A program made the position numbers and the translations under genes. 64,000 nt of DNA from Dyadobacter sp. CY323 (GTDB taxonomy: Bacteria; Bacteroidota; Bacteroidia; Cytophagales; Spirosomataceae), in assembly GCF_021390245.1 (NCBI RefSeq), contig NZ_JAJUXH010000006.1, forward strand, positions 1 through 64,000. The letters run 5' to 3'. The notes under the pieces were generated by a model that made no database searches, was not told where the DNA came from, and saw only the letters and a list, made by a program, of their open reading frames with translations. Within the stretch, counting starts at the first letter, position 1. The number at the start of each line of letters is the position of its first letter. This document shows positions 42,305 through 50,392 of the stretch, one piece after another.

Positions 42305-44734
42305 ATGATTAAGAACTATTTCAAAATTGCCTGGCGAACTCTGCTCCGCAACCGCGTCTTCTCAGCAATCAACATTGCAGGTCTGGGCATCGGCCTCGCT
42401 TCCTGCATGCTTATCAGCCTGTATGTATTCGATGAACTTAGCTTTGACCGGCACAATGAGAAAGCCGATCAGATCGTGCGCGTATTCTTCAAAGGCACGA
42501 TCCAGGGAGGGAAAATGAATGAGTCTCACGTAATGCCGCCAACTGCTGCTGCATTAAAAGCGGATTATCCCGAAGTTCTGGCCGCGACACGTCTGCGTGA
42601 GGGTGGCGCGCCGCTGGTCTTAATCGATCAAAAATTGTTCACCGATGACCGGATGGCATTTGTTGATTCCAACTTTTTTCAAGTTTTTACAGTGCCGTTT
42701 TTGCAGGGAAACCCGAACAATGCATTGCTGGAACCCAACAATCTGGTGATCTCGGAAACTTTAGCCGATAAATATTTCGGTAAGACAAACGCATTGGGAA
42801 AACTCATCAAATTCAAGGAGTGGAACAAGACTTACAAGGTGTCGGGCGTGATGAAAGACATGCCGAAAAACGCACATTTCCGGTTTGAAATGCTGGGCTC
42901 AATGTCGTCGCTGGACGATGCGAAATCAACTTCCTGGATGATTTCGGAATTTTTTACCTACCTCGTTCTGCCGAAAGGCTACGATTATAAACGTCTTGAA
43001 GCCAAGTTGCCGCAGACGGTCGCGAAATATATGGGGCCGCAGCTGACGCACGCATTTGGTATGTCGCTCAGCGAGTTCCGCAAAAAGGGAAACGACATTG
43101 GATTGTATCTTCAACCGCTGACGGACATTCATTTACATTCCGATTTTGAGTACGACCTGAGTGCGAATGGAGATTTGCGTTACGTCTACATTTTCAGTGC
43201 GGTGGCCATTATCATGCTTGTGATCGCCTGCATTAATTTCATGAATTTGTCGACAGCCGGTTCATCCAAACGGGCGCGGGAAGTCGGCGTGCGGAAAGTA
43301 ATGGGCTCGGAAAAAATCGAGCTCGTCGGACAGTTTTTAATGGAGTCGCTTTTGCTGACGGGCATTGCATTGGTTCTGGCAGCAGGAATTTGCCTGATCG
43401 CATTACCGCTTTTCAACGAGCTTTCTGGCAAAGAGCTCTCACTGAGCCTGGATGAAATACCTGGTTTGATTCCATTATTGCTCATATTCGGAATTTTCGT
43501 AGGCGTTTTTGCCGGAAGTTACCCCGCATTTTTCCTTTCTTCCTTCAAACCCATTTCAGTACTAAAAGGCAGCGCGGCTTCGATAAAATTAGGTTCAAGG
43601 AGCAATATCGGGCTCAGAAGCAGCCTGGTAGTATTCCAATTCTTTATTTCCATTACACTTATCGTCGGTACCACCGTCGTGTACCAGCAGCTGAAATTTA
43701 TCCAAAACAAAAAACTGGGTTACAATAAAGAACAGGTGTTGGTAGTGCCTGCCTGGGCTTTGGGTAAAAATCAGTCTGTATTTAAAGAAGAATTGCTGCG
43801 CGATTCGAGAGTTAGCAATATCAGTCAATCGGGGTATGTTCCCGCCGGTCCGTCGGGAAATAACAACTATACGATGTCTCCCGAAAACAACAGCTCGAAT
43901 TTGATCAAGACACTGAGATTTGAGGTTGATTACGATTATCTGGCTACGCTGGGTATGGAAATGGCGGAAGGCCGAAATTTTTCAAAGGAGTACGGAATGG
44001 ATTCAACCGCCATAATCCTGAATGAAACGGCCGCAAAAGCTTTCGGTTTTAACAAAAATGCGATCAACAAAACCGTCGAGCGGCGGGATAACGAGGGAAA
44101 AGTCGCTACGTTTCACGTGATCGGGATTGTGAAGGATTTCCATTTCAAATCGCTGCATGAACGCATTACGCCGCTGGTGATGACTTTGGCAAAAGACAAT
44201 GGCTGGATGATTGTGAAGATCAAAACGAAAGAGGTTTCCGGCCTTCTTTCCACGATGCAAAAACAATGGGAAAGCTTTAAGCCGGATCTTCCTTTCACCT
44301 ATTCCTTTCTGGATGAACGCTTTAATCAAACTTACAAAGCCGAACAGAAAACGGGTAAGATACTGGGTGTTTTCGCGGGTTTGACAATCTTTGTCGCGTG
44401 TATGGGATTATTCGGACTGGCGATTTTTACTGCCGAACAAAGAAATAAGGAAATTGGTGTTCGCAAAGTACTGGGCGCGTCGGTTGCTGGCATCGTCGCA
44501 TTACTTTCGAAAGACTTTCTGAAACTGGTAGCGATTGCCATGGTCCTTGCGGTTCCGGCGGCGTGGTATATGATGGACAAATGGCTGCAGGATTTTGAAT
44601 ATAGGATCCGGATTTCGTGGTGGATGTTTGCATTCGCCGGCCTTCTTTCTGTCGCGGTAGCCTTGTTCACCGTCTCATTTCAATCGATCAAAGCAGCATT
44701 GATTAACCCTGTAAAATCACTTCGTTCGGAATAA
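42305..44734 (+). CDS. MacB/FtsX-type ABC transporter permease
   Basis: An 809-residue inner-membrane permease of the two-module FtsX family common in Bacteroidota. It opens KNYFKIAWRTLLRNRVFSAI with the first helix (about 20-42), then a periplasmic MacB-type domain, a first FtsX block (about 285-425, VACINFMNLSTAGSSKRAREVGVRKVMG), a second periplasmic domain, and a second block (about 670-809, ARNKEIGVRKVLGAS-like NKEIGVRKVLGASVAGIVAL). The paired EVGVRKVMG/EIGVRKVLG coupling motifs should contact an ATPase that is not encoded nearby. A role in export or envelope stress is typical. The next gene starts one base after its stop, so they are probably co-transcribed. Confidence 0.93.
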   Translation: MIKNYFKIAWRTLLRNRVFSAINIAGLGIGLASCMLISLYVFDELSFDRHNEKADQIVRVFFKGTIQGGKMNESHVMPPTAAALKADYPEVLAATRLREGGAPLVLIDQKLFTDDRMAFVDSNFFQVFTVPFLQGNPNNALLEPNNLVISETLADKYFGKTNALGKLIKFKEWNKTYKVSGVMKDMPKNAHFRFEMLGSMSSLDDAKSTSWMISEFFTYLVLPKGYDYKRLEAKLPQTVAKYMGPQLTHAFGMSLSEFRKKGNDIGLYLQPLTDIHLHSDFEYDLSANGDLRYVYIFSAVAIIMLVIACINFMNLSTAGSSKRAREVGVRKVMGSEKIELVGQFLMESLLLTGIALVLAAGICLIALPLFNELSGKELSLSLDEIPGLIPLLLIFGIFVGVFAGSYPAFFLSSFKPISVLKGSAASIKLGSRSNIGLRSSLVVFQFFISITLIVGTTVVYQQLKFIQNKKLGYNKEQVLVVPAWALGKNQSVFKEELLRDSRVSNISQSGYVPAGPSGNNNYTMSPENNSSNLIKTLRFEVDYDYLATLGMEMAEGRNFSKEYGMDSTAIILNETAAKAFGFNKNAINKTVERRDNEGKVATFHVIGIVKDFHFKSLHERITPLVMTLAKDNGWMIVKIKTKEVSGLLSTMQKQWESFKPDLPFTYSFLDERFNQTYKAEQKTGKILGVFAGLTIFVACMGLFGLAIFTAEQRNKEIGVRKVLGASVAGIVALLSKDFLKLVAIAMVLAVPAAWYMMDKWLQDFEYRIRISWWMFAFAGLLSVAVALFTVSFQSIKAALINPVKSLRSE

Positions 44735-44735
44735 C

Positions 44736-45851
44736 ATGGCGCAAGAAACCGTCTTTGTCGAGATTATAAAGCATTCGCGGGTTTTTGAGCCGGGTACTAT
44801 CCTGGAACTTACTAGCCAGGCAATAGAGGTGGCGCCGGCACTTGGTGGCTATCTTTTGCCTGATATGGGCAATGGTGAAGCAGGTTTGCTGCCAATGCAA
44901 TTTTTGAAAAAAATAAAAATACCGAAAGAGACAGAACCTTATTTCGGCAAATGTGTCCTGACAAGCGTCACCAATTTTGCCAGAAATGACCAGGAAGATC
45001 CGTCCATTGATACGGAAAATATTGGCTCAATAAAACCGGAAAAAGTGCGGGTTATTCATTACCCCGATTGCCAGCAGATCGTTTTTCACATGCCGAAGTA
45101 TGCGTATCATGCGGGACACTTCACGCTGATAAACCATGTTTCTCACGAGGTGGAAAAAACGGCTGTGAAAAACAAATTGAATGGAGGTATGATGATCTCC
45201 ATCGACACGCTGCCGCTGAAACCGGGTTTTTATACCATTGAAGCCGACTGGCCGGGCGGCTGGACGCATAAGATACGGTTCATCAAATTTCGCCAAGGTT
45301 TCCCCACAGCCGCATATCCCAATCCGCCGGTCAACATCAGACAAGCCATCCGCAATCAGGAAGTGCATTTGCCACCCCCGCCGACGGTAATTTCGCCGGT
45401 GCAGGAAACGAGTCGTTTGATCGTTGAAAAACCATTTGATGGGTACGAGCATCCGCCGGGAAACGTGCGGATGGTTCAATATGACAAAGAACACCGGTTG
45501 TTTGATTCCAATCATGTTGAGATTCAAAATGGGACGGATCTTCAAAGATTCAAAACGGACCTGACTTCCAAATTCGGGCCGGCAGTTGAGTACACGCAGG
45601 ACGGACGCGGCGGAACTATTACTTATAGAGAGAAAGAAATCAATATTGCTTTTGAATGGGAATTTGGCGGCGGAAAAGCGGTTGTGGTTATTTTAATCCC
45701 GGAAGAAAAGTATTGGGAAAACCATACGAAAACGCCATTATCCCGAAGGGCTGAAATTCTGAATTTTGTTTCCAAAAAGGTGATTGAAGACCGGGCCCCC
45801 GGGTGTGATTATGAGGTTTATTCCAATACAATCAGCATTTTGCGGAGGTAA
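44736..45851 (+). CDS. Unrecognised 371-residue soluble protein
   Basis: No family is recognised. The protein has no signal peptide or membrane helix. It begins AQETVFVEIIKHSRVFEP; a first part of about 210 residues has beta-rich segments (ADWPGGWTHKIRFIKF); a proline-rich linker follows (EVHLPPPPTVISPVQ, about 215-230); a last part of about 140 residues contains RGGTITYREKEINIAFEWEFGGGKAVVVI. The ATG is one base after the permease stop, and the next gene begins within 60 bp, suggesting an operon. The frame is long, unbroken and has coding-like codon use, so I am confident it is a gene. Confidence 0.7.
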   Translation: MAQETVFVEIIKHSRVFEPGTILELTSQAIEVAPALGGYLLPDMGNGEAGLLPMQFLKKIKIPKETEPYFGKCVLTSVTNFARNDQEDPSIDTENIGSIKPEKVRVIHYPDCQQIVFHMPKYAYHAGHFTLINHVSHEVEKTAVKNKLNGGMMISIDTLPLKPGFYTIEADWPGGWTHKIRFIKFRQGFPTAAYPNPPVNIRQAIRNQEVHLPPPPTVISPVQETSRLIVEKPFDGYEHPPGNVRMVQYDKEHRLFDSNHVEIQNGTDLQRFKTDLTSKFGPAVEYTQDGRGGTITYREKEINIAFEWEFGGGKAVVVILIPEEKYWENHTKTPLSRRAEILNFVSKKVIEDRAPGCDYEVYSNTISILRR

Positions 45852-45908
45852 ATGCGATTTGGAATAATTATTTTAGAAATGCTGCCATCAACAAACTTGA
45901 AGAATGTC

Positions 45909-46391
45909 ATGGCAGAAAATTCAGAAGTAATTGAGGTTTTAAATGATCTTATTCTGATCAATAATGATCGGATTGCCGGGTACGAAAAGGCTGACGCGGA
46001 AACGAAGGAAATTGAAAATGATCTGAGGGCAATGTTTAAAAAGCTGGCTGAGCAGAGCAGGGACCATGTGCTGGACCTGAAAGCGGAGGTAGTAAAGCTC
46101 GGCGGCGAACCGGCGACAGGAACGATGACCTCCGGAAAATTATATCGCGTATGGATGGATATTCGCTCGGTTTTTACATTTGATAACCGTCTTGCCGTGC
46201 TGGAAAATGCCGAAGGCGGCGAAGATGCGGCAATAAAGGCTTACGGGGAAGCATTAAAATCCGAAGTTTTGCCGGCCGATATCCGACAGCTGCTATTGAG
46301 TCAGGAATCGGCGATCAAGTCATCACATGATACGATCAAAAAGGAAAGGGACCGACAACGGGACGTTCCAAATTATCCTCTGACGACTTAG
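45909..46391 (+). CDS. PA2169/DUF2383-type four-helix protein
   Basis: A 160-residue protein starting at the ATG at 45909 (AENSEVIEVLNDLILINNDRIAGYEKA); the frame is open back to 45852 but the family start fits here. It is a ferritin-like four-helix bundle of the PA2169/DUF2383 kind, with a duplicated pattern (VEVLNDLI...GYEKA; RLAVLENAEGGEDAAIKAYGEAL). A stress role is usual for relatives. It ends at a hairpin terminator. Confidence 0.85.
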   Translation: MAENSEVIEVLNDLILINNDRIAGYEKADAETKEIENDLRAMFKKLAEQSRDHVLDLKAEVVKLGGEPATGTMTSGKLYRVWMDIRSVFTFDNRLAVLENAEGGEDAAIKAYGEALKSEVLPADIRQLLLSQESAIKSSHDTIKKERDRQRDVPNYPLTT

Positions 46392-46396
46392 AAAAT

Positions 46397-46416
46397 GCCG
46401 GCTTGTCCGGCTTTTT
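46397..46416 (+). terminator. Rho-independent terminator
   Basis: GCCGG (46397-46401) pairs with CCGGC (46407-46411) around CTTGT and is followed by five T residues, just after the DUF2383 gene. Confidence 0.75.
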
Positions 46417-46551
46417 AATGAGTTACCTATGCAGAAGCAGGCAACGCTACGAGTTGCTAGATTAGATAAAGAAAAAATATTTCTAAATTCCTGTAACCTT
46501 TCTCAGTACCCCCGGTTACCACAATACAATCAAACAAAAAGAGCCAATCAT

Positions 46552-47103
46552 TTGAACGCTTTGACAGACAATTCGCTGATGCTCCGGGTGAAAGCCGGCG
46601 ACCTGGATAAGATGGGTTTGCTCTTTGAGCGGTACAACCGACCGTTGTTTGCATTCTTTTACCATATGACGCATAAAGCCGATTCAAGCGAGGATCTGGT
46701 GCAGAATGTGTTTTACCGGATGCTGAAATACAAGCATACGTTTACAGGTGAGGGTGAATTCAGGACATGGATGTATCATCTCGCGAGAAACGTTTTGAAT
46801 GATTCCGTTAAACAGCACAAATCGGCCAACCATTATGACGTCAACGAAATGGCGGATAAGATCGGAGGCGGGACTCTGGCCGATGAAAGTATTGAAAAGC
46901 AGCAGGATAAGGATTTTCTGCACAAGGCCATGGCAGGATTAAGTGAAGAATATCGGGAAGTATTGATTTTGAGCCGGTTCCAGGAACTGAAATACGACGA
47001 AATAGCAAAAGTCCTGAACATCAATGAAGGAACTGTGAAAGTGAGGGTGCACCGCGCACTGGGTGAGTTAAAAAAAAAGTTTTTTACAAATGAAAGGAAA
47101 TAA
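46552..47103 (+). CDS. ECF sigma-70 factor
   Basis: A sigma factor of about 183 residues from the TTG at 46552 (NALTDNSLMLRVKAGDLDKM); the frame is open back to an ATG at 46429, but those 41 codons have no family similarity and look like leader DNA. Region 2 covers about 18-85 (LFERYNRPLFAFFYHMT; FYRMLKYKHTFTGEGEFRTW) and region 4 about 125-180 (LSEEYREVLILSRFQELKYDEIAKVL; EGTVKVRVHRALGELK). It overlaps the anti-sigma gene, whose first ATG is 14 bp inside it. It should drive its own operon and other envelope genes when released. Confidence 0.88.
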   Translation: MNALTDNSLMLRVKAGDLDKMGLLFERYNRPLFAFFYHMTHKADSSEDLVQNVFYRMLKYKHTFTGEGEFRTWMYHLARNVLNDSVKQHKSANHYDVNEMADKIGGGTLADESIEKQQDKDFLHKAMAGLSEEYREVLILSRFQELKYDEIAKVLNINEGTVKVRVHRALGELKKKFFTNERK

Positions 47104-47929
47104 CGAAATGGGCTGTGAGCATACAAAAGATAAGTTAACCGACTGGCTGAACAACAGGCTTACCAAAGTCGACCGTGCGGAAGTGGATAACCATCTGGCA
47201 GAATGCATAACCTGCCAGGAAGAATTCTTAATGGATAAGCAACTTTGGGAAGGTCTTGGCAAAATGCGGATACCCGAACCGGACGAAGCGATGCGGGTCA
47301 ATTTTTATCAAATGCTGGATCAGTTCAAAAAAGCGGAACAAGTCGAAAGCCCATTCTCTTTACAGCGGATTATTGATAAAATCAGGGAATTAGTGATTCC
47401 TCCCTGGGCGGTTCAGGTTGCATTTAGTTTGCTGCTGGTGGGACTTGGCTGGATTATCGGCCGCAGAACGGGTGGAGAAAATGTTAAAGCCACGGCTTAT
47501 CAGGAGCAAATTGAAACGCTCGCATCGCAGGTTCAGGATATGAAAAGCACGATGATGTTGTCACTTATCGAAAATCCTTCGGCTACTGAAAGGCTCCGGG
47601 CAGTAGGCTACACCAGTGAGATCGCCAATGCAGACGAACGCGTAATCGAGGCGCTTTTTACTACCCTCAATACCGATGATAATGTGAATGTGAGGCTGGT
47701 GACGCTGGAAGCTTTGACGCAGTATACGAGTGATCCGGTTGTCAGGGAAGGTCTTGTAAAGTCGCTGCTCGTTCAGGATTCGCCTATGGTACAGGTAGCA
47801 TTGGCGGATGTGATGGTGCAAATGCAGGAGAAAAAGTCCATCAAGGCATTGCGGACTCTGCTCCGGAAAGAAGGACTCAACGATTTGGTCAAAAATAAGA
47901 TCGAGCAGTCGATCAAGGAGCTGTCTTAA
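47090..47929 (+). CDS. Membrane anti-sigma factor with zinc finger and HEAT repeats
   Basis: A 279-residue partner of the sigma factor encoded just before, which it overlaps by 14 bp (an ATG at 47108 is an alternative). Residues about 8-50 are a zinc-binding anti-sigma domain: Cys9 and His39-x3-Cys-x2-Cys in NHLAECITCQEE. One membrane helix lies at about 103-122 (WAVQVAFSLLLVGLGWIIG). The outer part, residues about 155-279, is HEAT-like (RVIEALFTTLNTDDNVNVRLVTLEALTQY; VREGLVKSLLVQDSPMVQVALADVMVQM) and probably periplasmic, where it could sense protein partners. It is followed 21 bp later by DUF4097 genes. Confidence 0.88.
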   Translation: MKGNNEMGCEHTKDKLTDWLNNRLTKVDRAEVDNHLAECITCQEEFLMDKQLWEGLGKMRIPEPDEAMRVNFYQMLDQFKKAEQVESPFSLQRIIDKIRELVIPPWAVQVAFSLLLVGLGWIIGRRTGGENVKATAYQEQIETLASQVQDMKSTMMLSLIENPSATERLRAVGYTSEIANADERVIEALFTTLNTDDNVNVRLVTLEALTQYTSDPVVREGLVKSLLVQDSPMVQVALADVMVQMQEKKSIKALRTLLRKEGLNDLVKNKIEQSIKELS

Positions 47930-47950
47930 ACTGTAATTAATCTATTAGCC

Positions 47951-48814
47951 ATGAACTATTTTGCAATCCCCCTGCTGGCGGGAGCGGTACTCGCTTGTAC
48001 CCAGGCCCCGGCACAAAAGCTCGAATTCAAAGAGCACATTACCAAGGAGTTTTCTCTGTCGAAAAGTGCCGCCACCAACACGCTCGCCATTTATAATGTG
48101 AATGGATTTATCAAGGTTGTAGGGTATAATGGAGATAAAGTGCTGCTGGAAATCGACAAGACCATTTCAGCAAAAACCCAGGAAGCATTGGAAGAAGGTA
48201 AAAAGGAATTTAGTCTGGATTTTGAACAGAATGCAGACAGTGTCACTGCTTTTATCAAAACTCCTTTTGACTCACGTCCAAACCGCAATAAAAGAAACTG
48301 GGACGGGCCCAGAATCCAGTATCACTACGAACTGAATTTCACGGTAAAAGTCCCCTATTCGCTGAATCTCCATGTATCTACGGTGAATGGCGGCGATATA
48401 ACGGTGAACGATGTGACCGGTTCGCTGGGCGTATACAATGTCAATGGGGCCATTACGATTGCCAATGCAAAAGGCGCTGCGAAGGTGCGGACGGTGAATG
48501 GAAATGTGGAGGCAAATTACCTCGTCATACCTCCCGGCGAGTCTGATTTCAAGACTTTGAACGGCGACATTAAGATCACCTACCCAGCCGCGCTCTCCGT
48601 GGTTTGTAGCTTCAAAACATTTAATGGCAATTTTTACACGGATTTCAACGATGTGGAATCGCTGCCGGTGAAAGTGATCAAGAATGCGGAGGTGAAAGAC
48701 AATAAAACAGTTTACAAGCTCAGTACCGACACATTTATCCGCGTTGGAAAAGGCGGGCCTACCTATAAGTTCGAAACATTTAACGGAAATATTTATCTTA
48801 AAAAACAATCATAA
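47951..48814 (+). CDS. Secreted DUF4097-family protein
   Basis: A 287-residue exported protein with a Sec or lipoprotein-like signal (PLLAGAVLACTQAPAQ). The mature part is a repeated-strand solenoid of the DUF4097 type, with recurring VNG/FNG turns: YNVNGFIKVV, STVNGGDITVNDVTG, YNVNGAITIANAKG, RTVNGNVEA, KTFNGNFYTDF, ETFNGNIYLKK. It probably coats or monitors the cell envelope. It lies in the sigma/anti-sigma operon and is followed 5 bp later by a paralogue. No enzymatic residue is visible. Confidence 0.85.
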   Translation: MNYFAIPLLAGAVLACTQAPAQKLEFKEHITKEFSLSKSAATNTLAIYNVNGFIKVVGYNGDKVLLEIDKTISAKTQEALEEGKKEFSLDFEQNADSVTAFIKTPFDSRPNRNKRNWDGPRIQYHYELNFTVKVPYSLNLHVSTVNGGDITVNDVTGSLGVYNVNGAITIANAKGAAKVRTVNGNVEANYLVIPPGESDFKTLNGDIKITYPAALSVVCSFKTFNGNFYTDFNDVESLPVKVIKNAEVKDNKTVYKLSTDTFIRVGKGGPTYKFETFNGNIYLKKQS

Positions 48815-48819
48815 GCAAA

Positions 48820-49656
48820 ATGAAAACCAATTCAATAATATCCCTCGCCGTATCCATCGCATTAACCTTCGTGCAGACACGACTTTTGGCGCAGGCGGAA
48901 TCAAAAGAAACGCTCACAGTGCCGTTGTCCGACCCTTCCAAGCCCGCAACGCTGGATGTGGGAATTCTCTACGGCAGCATCCACGTGACAGGCTATGCCG
49001 GAAACCATGTGGTGATCGACGCTTCCTCGAAAACTGAAGAAAGGAGAGACAAACCAAATGACGAGCAGGCTGGCGGGATGAAACGGATATCACCGCGGAA
49101 TGCAGGTCTGGACATTACGGCCACGGAGCAGAACAATACGGTTAAGATCAATTCACGTGTGAACCACAACATTCTTACGCTGAATATTAAAGTCCCGCTG
49201 AAATGCAAGTTGAAAGTCAGCACCGTGAACGATGGCGACATCATCGTTGAGAACGTGGACGGCGAGCTGGAAATCAAAAACGTGAACGGCGATATCCGTC
49301 TCACAAACGTGTCGGGATCCGCAGTTGCTAACACGATCAACGGCACATTGAAAGCAACCTTCAAGAACGTAAATACGACTTCCCCCATGGCTTTTTCAAC
49401 GCTGAACGGAAACGTGGATGTTACCTTGCCGGCTGCCGCCAAATTCGATGTCCGGATCAAATCCGACCGGGGAGAAATTTACAGCGACTTTGACGTGGAC
49501 GTCGATAAAAGCCAGCCGCAGGCGACGCGTTCAGCCAAAGACGGCATGTACAAAGTATCCATCGAAGATTGGGTCAAAGGCAAAGTAAATGGCGGCGGCG
49601 GCGAGATTATGATGAAGAATATGAATGGGAATATTTATGTGAGGAAGGCGAAGTGA
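48820..49656 (+). CDS. Secreted DUF4097-family protein, paralogue
   Basis: A 278-residue second copy of the same family with a Sec signal peptide (ALTFVQTRLLAQA). Its repeats read STVNDGDIIVENVDG, KNVNGDIRLTNVSG, NTINGTLKA, STLNGNVDVTLP and KNMNGNIYVRKAK. It begins 5 bp after the first paralogue and is the last gene of the sigma-factor operon. The two probably arose by local duplication and have diverged along most of their length. GGGGEIMMKN near the C-terminus is glycine-rich. Confidence 0.85.
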   Translation: MKTNSIISLAVSIALTFVQTRLLAQAESKETLTVPLSDPSKPATLDVGILYGSIHVTGYAGNHVVIDASSKTEERRDKPNDEQAGGMKRISPRNAGLDITATEQNNTVKINSRVNHNILTLNIKVPLKCKLKVSTVNDGDIIVENVDGELEIKNVNGDIRLTNVSGSAVANTINGTLKATFKNVNTTSPMAFSTLNGNVDVTLPAAAKFDVRIKSDRGEIYSDFDVDVDKSQPQATRSAKDGMYKVSIEDWVKGKVNGGGGEIMMKNMNGNIYVRKAK

Positions 49657-49816
49657 CCCCCCGACCCCTGAAGGGGAGACGTTCTACTTCTTTCCCCCGG
49701 CCCCTGAAGGGGAGACATTCTTTTTTACAAAAAGTCCCCTTTAGGGGATTTAGGGGGAGATTTGCTAGGACTTTTCCAAGCCCGTTCTGTTTCTCCCCCT
49801 TCAGGGGGCCGGGGGG
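49657..49816. repeat. CCCCTGAAGGGG-type intergenic repeat cluster
   Basis: Two direct copies of a unit containing CCCCTGAAGGGGAGAC end at 49680 and 49716, a related word GTCCCCTTTAGGGGATTTAGG lies near 49733-49753, and an inverted copy runs 49793-49816. Each unit is itself palindromic, so strong hairpins form between the convergent DUF4097 and MarR genes, likely ending both transcripts. Confidence 0.8.
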
Positions 49817-49819
49817 CAA

Positions 49820-50254
49820 TCACTTAATCGTCGCTCCCATTTCCAGTAACATCTTCGAGAAATCGTCGAGTTTTTTAGTCTTTACCAGGGCCAGAATCTG
49901 CTCAGTTACCTCTTCGGCGGTGGCTGAGCTTTCGTTTAAAATCTTTTTCCCGGCGTTGGCCAGTTTTACGTAACTCACGCGGGCATCTCTGCTGTTCGCT
50001 TCTCTCTTTACCAGGCCAAGTTTTTCCAAAGGTGTCAGCATTCTCGTAATTCCCGAAGCTGTTAAACCAATTTTTTCAGCCAGATCTACCCTTCTCAACT
50101 TCTCGTCCGTCGCTTCTCCGAGGTGATAAAGGATCATGAATTCATTCAGGCTGATGCCATGCCTGCTCAGTTTTGTATCGAACCGTTTGAATATCAGCGA
50201 CTGAACCATCGTGAGGTTCATAAAGAATTTCAATGCAGGAGTTGTAGTTGACAT
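49820..50254 (-). CDS. MarR-family transcriptional regulator
   Basis: A 144-residue winged-helix regulator. Helices 1-2 (FFMNLTMVQSLIFKRFDTKLSRHGI) precede the DNA-binding part (RRVDLAEKIGLTASGITRMLTPLEKLGLVKREANSRDARVSYVKL), with the wing signature DARVSYVKL. It is a single gene, transcribed toward the repeat cluster, about 140 bp from the ClC gene end. It probably responds to a small lipophilic compound; the target is not clear. Confidence 0.92.
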   Translation of the reverse strand: MSTTTPALKFFMNLTMVQSLIFKRFDTKLSRHGISLNEFMILYHLGEATDEKLRRVDLAEKIGLTASGITRMLTPLEKLGLVKREANSRDARVSYVKLANAGKKILNESSATAEEVTEQILALVKTKKLDDFSKMLLEMGATIK

Positions 50255-50392
50255 AAGCTTGAATAGTAGTTGTTTTATAGTTGATATATACTTGAATAAT
50301 CAAGTATTATGCAAATATATAATAGACATACCCAATTAAACAACAGTTTGTTATGGATTTTAATAATAAAAAATATGTTTCACGTGGCACTT

